From DATKMK01 sp035541895 (GTDB lineage: Bacteria; Desulfobacterota; Binatia; HRBIN30; JACQVA1): 44,919 nucleotides of DNA. The notes beneath the pieces are model-generated. The model was given only the letters and a program-made list of their open reading frames with translations. It did not search any database and was not told the DNA's origin. The stretch is taken from assembly GCA_035541895.1 (NCBI GenBank), contig DATKMK010000077.1:1-44919 (forward strand). The letters are read 5' to 3'. The translations under genes were made by a program, and so were the position numbers. Shown in pieces: positions 40,048 through 44,919 of the stretch (positions are counted from its first letter, which is position 1; each line of letters begins with the position of its first letter).

Positions 40048-40632
40048 ATGGCACCTGGGCTCTCAAGCGCCGTCCGAGCCGACGATCGATTCAGCGTCGA
40101 ACGCTACTTCGCTCTAGTCGACGAGGGCGTGTTACGACCCGACGATCGCGTGGAATTGTTGGAGGGGGTGATTGTCGCTACGTCGCCTCAAAATCCGCCT
40201 CATGCGGCGTCGACAAATCGAGCCCTCCGCGCGCTGCTTCGCGCGGTCGGCACGCGCGCGATCGTTCGTGGCCAATCACCACTCGTAATCGGCCGGCATT
40301 CGGTGCCGGAACCGGACGTTGCCGTCGTCCCGGGCCGAGATGCCGACTACGAACGAGTCCACCCAACAACGGCCCTGCTCGTCATCGAAGTCGCCGACTC
40401 CTCGCTGCTACAAGATCGACTGACGAAAGCCCCGATCTATGCCGCCGCCGAGATCCCCGAGTTTTGGATTGTGAACCTGCGCGACAAGTGCGTTGAGATC
40501 TATCGTGATCCAGACGCCCGGACGCGGCGCTACCGCAGCGTGCGAACGGCGCAACGTACCGAGCGCATCAAACTCGTCGCATTACCGGCCGTCAGCGTCG
40601 CTCTACGCGCCCTGCTGCAAGCGCGGCGCTGA
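40048..40632 (+). CDS. Uma2 family (DUF820) PD-(D/E)xK protein
   Basis: This is a 194-residue protein of the Uma2 group, restriction-endonuclease-like proteins common in cyanobacteria and some GC-rich bacteria. The conserved positions are LLEGVIVATSP, the acidic VPEPDVAVVPG and LVIEVADSSLLQDRLTKAPIYA, followed by IPEFWIVNL. These supply the expected Asp/Glu and Lys of the PD-(D/E)xK site. The biological role of the family is unclear. It lies just before a broken antitoxin gene, a typical accessory neighbourhood. Confidence 0.88.
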   Translation: MAPGLSSAVRADDRFSVERYFALVDEGVLRPDDRVELLEGVIVATSPQNPPHAASTNRALRALLRAVGTRAIVRGQSPLVIGRHSVPEPDVAVVPGRDADYERVHPTTALLVIEVADSSLLQDRLTKAPIYAAAEIPEFWIVNLRDKCVEIYRDPDARTRRYRSVRTAQRTERIKLVALPAVSVALRALLQARR

Positions 40633-40845
40633 GCCGACTTCGTCCTACCTTCGTGGACCATGGCGGCCAGGGCGTGCAGAGCCCGACCACCGGTTGTAGG
40701 AGAACCATCAGCGAGCGCGGGTGCGTGGTAGACTGCGACTGTAGGCCGCCGCGCTCTGGTGATACACTGGGACATTCTTGCAGGGTTTTCACGCACGGTG
40801 CTATACGAGTTGCGGTCGTAAGTTACCGGGACAAGGGGAGAACCC

Positions 40846-41144
40846 GTGATTCAAATAACCAACGCGGCGCGTGTTTAACTGACAGGATTTTCAGCGAGAT
40901 GATCGACGCCGCGCGCGGTGGTGAACCGGTCATCGTTACTCGCCACGGCGAGCCTGTCGTCGCAGTCGTCCCCGTTCCAGCAGATCCCGACGACCGCGAG
41001 TGCTTCCTCCTCGCACACTTCCTGAATATTCTCGAGGCGTCGCGCGACAGCGGTGAACCGATTCCGCACGACGACATCTGGCGGCGGGTGGCGAAACGTC
41101 GTCGTCTTGCCGAACAAGAGCCTTCCAGCCGCTGCGCACAATGA
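40846..41144 (+). pseudogene. Phd/YefM-type antitoxin gene with a one-base frameshift
   Basis: A GTG at 40846 with GGGGAG upstream opens a reading frame that encodes IQITNAARV and then hits TAA at 40876. In the adjacent frame the reading continues without a break as LTDRIFSEMIDAARGGEPV and VTRHGEPVVAVVP up to 41144. Joined, they give a typical Phd/YefM antitoxin of about 99 residues that binds DNA through its N-terminus. Restoring one T in the TTT run at 40874-40876 would fuse the frames. The C-terminal part (from ATG 40899) might still be made alone. No toxin gene follows. Sequencing error in the homopolymer is an alternative. Confidence 0.65.
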
Positions 41145-41163
41145 CGCGCCGCGGCTGAAGGCT
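41119..41163. repeat. Strong hairpin overlapping the antitoxin end
   Basis: AGCCTTCCAGCCGC (41119-41132) pairs with GCGGCTGAAGGCT (41151-41163), 13 base pairs with one bulged C and an 18-base loop. The antitoxin stop at 41142-41144 lies in the loop. There is no T-tract. The right arm resembles a segment at 41970-41990. Confidence 0.65.
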
Positions 41164-41205
41164 GGCGTTTGAGGCAGCCAAAGCGGAGATCGGAGATCGC
41201 TCGTG

Positions 41206-41886
41206 ATGAATAAGATCACGCGTTCGCTTTGCTTGATTGCGAGCTACCTCGCTATCAGTTGCGTCTTGAACTATTGGATCTTCCCTGAGCCCTTTGCCGA
41301 CCCCTCGGACCTTCCTCGCAGCGGCACAACGCTCGTCAACGAGGGAATCCGATCGAAGTTCGTCTACCGCCGAACGTCGATCGAGACCGCCGGCCAACTC
41401 TTCGAGTGGGACAACTTCGTCGACCCAAGCGGAGGTCCCAGTGAGATTCCGCACGTGCACCCGCACATGCGAGAGGTGTTTCGGCTCGTCGACGGCGAGC
41501 TACGATTCGTCCTCGACGGTCGGGAGCAGATCGCCAAGGCGGGCGACACGGTTGTGGCCGAACCGGGAACCGTTCACGCCTTCCAGAACGTCTCCGGTAA
41601 GCCCGCCCATATGATCTCGCGGTTCGAACCCGCCGAGGACGGTCCGTGGGAACGGCTCGCGAACGAGGGACTCCTTCCAGACAGCACGTTCGTCCAGATC
41701 GACCGTGCGGGCGGCCTCGGTCGCGTCAACCCGATCCAGATGCTCGTCTTCGGCACGCGCCACAAGCAGGGCTATCCGCCGGGCCTGTCGACCCGAGCCT
41801 GGGACGCGATTGAGTTCCTTATTGCACCCACCGCTCGGCTCTTCGGAATGCATGTGTACTACCCTCCTCGCGGATCTCCGAGGTAG
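41206..41886 (+). CDS. Membrane-anchored cupin-domain protein
   Basis: This is a 226-residue protein with an N-terminal hydrophobic anchor or signal segment (about 6-25). A cupin barrel (about 60-150) shows both motifs: IPHVHPHMREVFRLVDGEL with two or three metal-binding His and a Glu, and GDTVVAEPGTVHAFQNVS with the last His. A mixed C-terminal tail contains hydrophobic patches. Metal-dependent sensing or catalysis is possible. The start is the ATG at 41206, or the GTG just before. Hairpins flank the gene on both sides. Confidence 0.82.
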   Translation: MNKITRSLCLIASYLAISCVLNYWIFPEPFADPSDLPRSGTTLVNEGIRSKFVYRRTSIETAGQLFEWDNFVDPSGGPSEIPHVHPHMREVFRLVDGELRFVLDGREQIAKAGDTVVAEPGTVHAFQNVSGKPAHMISRFEPAEDGPWERLANEGLLPDSTFVQIDRAGGLGRVNPIQMLVFGTRHKQGYPPGLSTRAWDAIEFLIAPTARLFGMHVYYPPRGSPR

Positions 41887-41969
41887 TGCAAGGCAACTGC
41901 CCAAGGAGCTCACGGCCGCGGGTTCCAGTCGAACGAGCGGCCTTGCTCGTCACGACGCGTGGTAAGAGT

Positions 41970-42000
41970 GCGCCGCGGCCAAAGGCCAGCGGTTCGGCGC
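41970..42000. repeat. Imperfect hairpin between the cupin and thioesterase genes
   Basis: GCGCCG (41970-41975) pairs with CGGCGC (41995-42000), and GGCC (41977-41980) with GGCC (41984-41987) around AAA. The first 25 bases match the right arm of the hairpin at 41146-41170 at about 20 positions. It sits between convergent genes and may act as a bidirectional terminator or be a dispersed repeat. Confidence 0.45.
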
Positions 42001-42066
42001 AACGTGGCTGGTTCTCTCTTACGTCACCCACGTCGTCTTCGGAGCAGCCGCGCTATCGCCCCCGCG

Positions 42067-42516
42067 TCATTGGCCGGCGCCCTTCGGCGCGACGATCAGT
42101 ACCGTGCCTTGCGCGATGCAGGCGAGTTGGCCTTCGTTGCTGACGTCGATCCGTACCACCGCGGTGCGTTTGGTCATCGCCAGGACGGTGGCCTCCGCAG
42201 CGATCGCGCCTTTGCGCACCGCGGCCATGTAGTTGACCTTGAACTCGGTCGTCGCCGCCCAATAGCCGCGCGGCATGAGCGGGTACATCACGCAGCCGAG
42301 CACGTGGTCGACCAGCGCCGCCATCACGCCCCCGTGCAGTGTTCCCAACGGAGTAATCAAGTCGTCGCGTACCTCGACCGTGGCCGTGAGCTGGCCGGGC
42401 GTGACCTTGACGATCTGCGCGTCGAGGAACTTGGGAAGCCCCGTCAACGCCGCGTTGGCCTTGATCAGGCCGTCGGCGATGCGTTGATCGAAGTGTTCAA
42501 ACTGTTGCGCCATCAT
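42067..42516 (-). CDS. PaaI-family hot-dog thioesterase
   Basis: This 149-residue acyl-CoA thioesterase-like protein has a hot-dog fold. The family motif ITPLGTLHGGVMAALVDHVLG carries the active-site Asn/His-Gly-Gly region and the Asp on the central helix. TEFKVNYMAAVRKGAI gives the following strands. It would release free acids from aryl- or acyl-CoA. The start is one of two adjacent ATG codons (42516 or 42513). It begins eight bases after the D-aminoacylase stop, so the two form an operon. Confidence 0.9.
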   Translation of the reverse strand: MMAQQFEHFDQRIADGLIKANAALTGLPKFLDAQIVKVTPGQLTATVEVRDDLITPLGTLHGGVMAALVDHVLGCVMYPLMPRGYWAATTEFKVNYMAAVRKGAIAAEATVLAMTKRTAVVRIDVSNEGQLACIAQGTVLIVAPKGAGQ

Positions 42517-42523
42517 TGCGCCC

Positions 42524-44212
42524 TTACTTGGCCGCGCCGCCACGCAGCAATCTGCCTGGCAATCGGCCATGCGGATCGACGGCGTCGGTGCCGTCGCGGC
42601 GGATCACGGTGCCGTTGACGATTACGGCATCGATCCCGCTGGCGTCGGCGACGAACCGGCTCGCACTCGCCGGTTGATCGCTGACCCGCCGCAATTTACT
42701 GGCGCCGACGGTGTCCGGATTGAACACCACCACGTCGGCAGGCATGCCGACCGCCAGTCGTCCGCGATCGCGAATGCCGAGAACCTCGGCCGGCCGCGTG
42801 GTCAGCATCTCGACCGCGCGCTCCAGCGACAGCGTCCCCCTCTCGCGCACCCAATGGCCGAGGAGGTGCGTCGAGAAGCACGCATCGCAGAGCTGGCTGG
42901 CGTGGGCACCGGCGTCGGAGAGACCCAGCACGGTATGCCGGTCGGTGAGCAACTCGGCGACGTCGTCTTCGTTGTCGTTCAGAATCGCCATGCGGAAGCG
43001 GGCTTTCAAATCGGTCGCCAGCGCGAGATCCAGTATGCAGTCGACCGGATCGACACCGCGTGTGCGCGCGACCTCCTCCACCGTTCGTTCTTCGAGTGTC
43101 GGGTCCTGCGGGCTCGACGAAATCCGGATACGATTCGCCGCGGCCGCGAACGGCCCGGCCATGCTCGATGCGAACGTATCCTTCAACGCCTGGCGAAACG
43201 ATGGATCGGCGTAGATACGCTTCTTGCCTTCACGATCTGCCTGCGACACTGGCCGGAACACCGGGAGGCTTTCGAAGGCGAACGGCTCCTCGAAGTTGAA
43301 GTCGAACAACAGCGGCCGGCAGCTCACCTGGGGAATGATCCGCAGCCCTTCCTCGATCAGCTCGATCGAGCGGTTGAGCAGCATGCGATGCGAGCCGGCG
43401 CCCATCATGCCGGCGAGCAGTGCGGTCCAGGTCACCGGCCGGCGGAACTCGCGCGCCAGTTCCGCGAATTGATCGAAGAACAGGCCGGGACCGACGGTCG
43501 CTTGCACGACTCCGCGATCGAGCGACGCCAACTCGCTCACGATCGCCTTGACCTCGTCGAGTTCGGCCGCGCGACTCGGTACCGGGTTACCGGCGTAGCC
43601 GACGTGCGTCGGCGCTTTCGAGGTCGCGAACCCGACGGCACCGGCTTCGATCGCCTCGCGCACGATCGCTCGCATGCGCGCGATCTCGTCGGGAGTCGCG
43701 GCCCGCTGCGTCGATTCCTCGCCCATGACGTACAAGCGCACCGGCGTATGGCCGACGAACGCCGCGACGTTGATCGCCATGCCACCACGCTCGAGGGCGT
43801 CGAGGTATTGCGGGAAAGTCTCGAACGGCCAATCGTGACCGACCCCCGCTTCGAGCGCCTCGAAGCTCATCCCCTCGACCTTTTCGAGCGTGCGTAAGAT
43901 CAGCTCGCGATGCGCGGGCCGCGTCGGTGCGACGCCGAAGCCGCAGTTGCCCATCACCACCGTCGTCACGCCGTGCCACGGCGAGATCGTCAGCATGCGG
44001 TCCCACAACACTTGCGCGTCGTAGTGCGTGTGAATGTCGACGAACCCCGGCGCTACGACGCGCCCACTGGCGTCGATGGTGTGCTCCGCGGCTCCGGCCG
44101 TCGTTCCGATCGCCGCGATCATCCCGTTGCGAACGCCGATGTCACCGACAAATCCCGGCGTGCCGGTACCGTCTACGATTGTGCCGTTGGCAATCTTGAG
44201 ATCAAAGTCCAT
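42524..44212 (-). CDS. N-acyl-D-amino-acid deacylase-type amidohydrolase
   Basis: This 562-residue cytoplasmic metal-dependent amidohydrolase belongs to the D-aminoacylase group. An N-terminal beta-sandwich half (DLKIANGTIVDGTG) is followed by the metal site GFVDIHTHYDAQVLWD (about 58-73). The barrel holds VMGNCGFGVAP, GLSDAGAHASQLCD (a late Asp) and FSTHLLGHWVRERGTLSLERAVEMLTTRPAEVLGIRDRG. The C-terminal sandwich strand is ADVVVFNPDTV. Substrates may be N-acyl amino acids or related cyclic amides. The ATG at 44212 has GGGAGA six bases upstream. It precedes the thioesterase gene. Confidence 0.9.
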   Translation of the reverse strand: MDFDLKIANGTIVDGTGTPGFVGDIGVRNGMIAAIGTTAGAAEHTIDASGRVVAPGFVDIHTHYDAQVLWDRMLTISPWHGVTTVVMGNCGFGVAPTRPAHRELILRTLEKVEGMSFEALEAGVGHDWPFETFPQYLDALERGGMAINVAAFVGHTPVRLYVMGEESTQRAATPDEIARMRAIVREAIEAGAVGFATSKAPTHVGYAGNPVPSRAAELDEVKAIVSELASLDRGVVQATVGPGLFFDQFAELAREFRRPVTWTALLAGMMGAGSHRMLLNRSIELIEEGLRIIPQVSCRPLLFDFNFEEPFAFESLPVFRPVSQADREGKKRIYADPSFRQALKDTFASSMAGPFAAAANRIRISSSPQDPTLEERTVEEVARTRGVDPVDCILDLALATDLKARFRMAILNDNEDDVAELLTDRHTVLGLSDAGAHASQLCDACFSTHLLGHWVRERGTLSLERAVEMLTTRPAEVLGIRDRGRLAVGMPADVVVFNPDTVGASKLRRVSDQPASASRFVADASGIDAVIVNGTVIRRDGTDAVDPHGRLPGRLLRGGAAK

Positions 44213-44227
44213 CGGGTCTCCCGGTAA

Positions 44228-44257
44228 GTAGGCGGTAGGCAGAGAGCAGTAGGCAGT
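44228..44257 (+). repeat. Left imperfect terminal inverted repeat of a small element
   Basis: A 30-base segment built on GTAGGC/GGCAGT units starts GTAGGCGGTAGGCAG. It matches the reverse complement of 44435-44464 at about 23 of 30 positions. It begins 16 bases upstream of the D-aminoacylase start, and its last base is the first base of the reversed stop codon of the enclosed gene. Confidence 0.7.
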
Positions 44258-44457
44258 CAGCCGCGCCCCTGGCCCTCGGCGATGTTCGACGGAATCGAGA
44301 CTGCGGCGCGACGCAATTGACTGACAAGGCCATATGTCTCCTCCTTCGGAAATCCGCGCGTCAGTTGATGCACCCCTTCCACCAACTCCATCGCCTTCTG
44401 CCAAGCGAGCAAGTCTTGGTAGTTCCGTCCAGCCACTGCCCTCTGCCTACTGCCCAC
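44257..44457 (-). CDS. Truncated four-helix-bundle protein (23S rRNA intervening-sequence type)
   Basis: This 66-residue protein (shorter if a GTG at 44436 is the start) matches the N-terminal half of the TIGR02436 four-helix-bundle family: YQDLLAWQKAMELVEGVHQL, then FPKEETYGLVSQLRRAA and the signature VSIPSNIAEGQGR. Full members are about 115-120 residues, with two more helices that are missing here because a TGA occurs right at the inverted-repeat junction. The family is often found in rRNA intervening sequences and in small repeat-flanked units; its role is unknown. The gene separates two amidohydrolase genes on the same strand. Confidence 0.75.
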   Translation of the reverse strand: MGSRQRAVAGRNYQDLLAWQKAMELVEGVHQLTRGFPKEETYGLVSQLRRAAVSIPSNIAEGQGRG

Positions 44458-44464
44458 TGCCTAC
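44435..44464 (-). repeat. Right imperfect terminal inverted repeat of a small element
   Basis: On the minus strand this reads GTAGGCAGTGGGCAG and continues with GGCAG units. It is the inverted partner of 44228-44257. It covers the stop codon of the amidohydrolase gene to its right and the 5' end of the enclosed gene. Confidence 0.7.
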
Positions 44465-44919
44465 TGAATCCGATACAGCTCCGCGACGTTGTCGTGCAGG
44501 ATGAGCCGGCGGTGCTCCTCGCTCAGTTGCGACGCGTTGTCGCGCAGCACGTCCTGCGACCACGGCCAGGTCGAATCGCTGTGCGGAAAGTCGTTGGCCC
44601 ACATCAACCGGCGCGGGTTAACCATGTCGAGCATGCGGAAGGCGACCCAGTCATCCTGAAACGTCAGGTAAATATTCTCGCGCAGGTATTCGCTCGGGAG
44701 CTTCTGCAACTCCTTGCCGTGCAGCGAATGACGATGGCGGGTGTAGTAGTGATCCATGCGGTACATGTAGTGCGGCAACCAGCCGGCGTCGGCTTCGACG
44801 CAAATGACCTTCAGGGTGGGATGACGATCGAATACCCCGCCGTAGGTCAGCATCGCGATGATGTCCTGGTTTGCCCGAATGATCGTCACCGCGTAGTTCA
44901 ACACCGGGCCGCGCACCCC
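44461..44919 (-). CDS. Amidohydrolase family protein, C-terminal part, cut by the window edge
   Basis: This is the C-terminal part (at least 151 residues) of a COG2159-type amidohydrolase related to the gene at 25651-26811. GVFDRHPTLKVICVEADAGWLPHYMYRMDHYY is the late-barrel region, and LMWANDFPHSDSTWPWS holds the metal-binding Asp. HRRLILHDNVAELY closes the family domain. The start lies beyond the right edge. Its last codons, CAG TAG, lie in the inverted repeat of the small element that separates it from the D-aminoacylase gene; both were probably in one operon. Confidence 0.85.
   Translation of the reverse strand, partial: GVRGPVLNYAVTIIRANQDIIAMLTYGGVFDRHPTLKVICVEADAGWLPHYMYRMDHYYTRHRHSLHGKELQKLPSEYLRENIYLTFQDDWVAFRMLDMVNPRRLMWANDFPHSDSTWPWSQDVLRDNASQLSEEHRRLILHDNVAELYRIQ

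Larger units (their letters stand above)
44228..44464 (-). mobile_element. MITE-like unit of 237 bp carrying the truncated four-helix-bundle gene
   Basis: Two imperfect 30-base inverted repeats (44228-44257 and 44435-44464) enclose one truncated gene. The outer ends are GTAGGC and GCCTAC. The unit sits exactly between the last codons of one amidohydrolase and the ribosome site of the next; the stop TAG of the right-hand gene is part of the repeat. No target-site duplication is obvious. Mobility is inferred from structure only. Confidence 0.5.

Noticed and set aside
41145..41205. A toxin gene paired with the Phd-type antitoxin
   Set aside because: Only a hairpin and a short gap separate the antitoxin from the cupin gene; no RelE, Doc or PIN-like frame is present.
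42569..43897. Plus-strand open frame of 442 codons opposite the D-aminoacylase gene
   Set aside because: It is antisense to an enzyme with intact metal-binding motifs and has no domain of its own.

Overview
The window is GC-rich, densely packed chromosomal DNA from a Gram-negative bacterium: it has a TonB-dependent receptor, an Omp85-type barrel, a RpoH-type sigma factor with an intact RpoH box, and an xseA-xseB-ispA-tlyA operon. Two secreted proteins carry Thr/Pro/Ser-rich linkers (one with paired EF-hand loops). Together with several amidohydrolases, a MaoC hydratase and a PaaI thioesterase, this suggests a deltaproteobacterium-like lineage, for example Candidatus Binatota. That placement is inference; no rRNA gene or other definitive marker is present.

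Layout. Positions 1-451 hold the C-terminal end of a tyrosine recombinase pointing at the 3' end of a tRNA-Leu(UAA) gene, a typical edge of an integrated element lying to the left of the window. A small secreted or membrane protein with a mid-protein PTL-plus-membrane-segment motif sits between tRNA-Leu and tRNA-Cys(GCA). After a GT39-like glycosyltransferase comes a heat-shock cluster on the minus strand, rpoZ-dnaJ-cbpM-rpoH (5829 to 3053). A second minus-strand train runs from 14677 to 6482: ctpA, yibQ-like deacetylase, xseA, xseB, ispA, tlyA, a short-chain dehydrogenase and a sorbosone-dehydrogenase-like secreted beta-propeller. Most of its junctions overlap or touch, but an intrinsic terminator lies between ctpA and yibQ.

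From 14.8 to 20.3 kb there are two methyltransferases, a small MerR/excisionase-like protein, a membrane-anchored lytic transglycosylase, an S9 peptidase and a SHOCT-domain membrane protein. A 1285-residue secreted GH44 glucanase with two tandem LamG-like domains (20.6-24.4 kb) is divergent from a four-TM protein of unknown function. From 25.6 to 44.9 kb lie metabolic and envelope genes: amidohydrolases, citrate synthase, HIT protein, Zn alcohol dehydrogenase, Omp85 barrel, PAS-GAF-GAF histidine kinase, TonB receptor, NTF2-like protein, DUF4412 protein, HAD phosphatase, MaoC hydratase, alpha/beta hydrolase, Uma2 nuclease, a frameshifted Phd-type antitoxin, a cupin, a PaaI thioesterase and a D-aminoacylase.

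The most unusual points are: a C-terminally truncated four-helix-bundle (23S rRNA IVS-type) gene lying between 30-bp imperfect inverted repeats and separating two amidohydrolase genes (44228-44464); the terminator overlapping the yibQ start; two strong hairpins in the dnaJ leader; the one-base frameshift in the antitoxin; a 41-nt head-to-head overlap between a small secreted-protein gene and the TonB receptor; and the mid-protein IPTL-like signal. No CRISPR array, rRNA operon or complete insertion sequence is visible.
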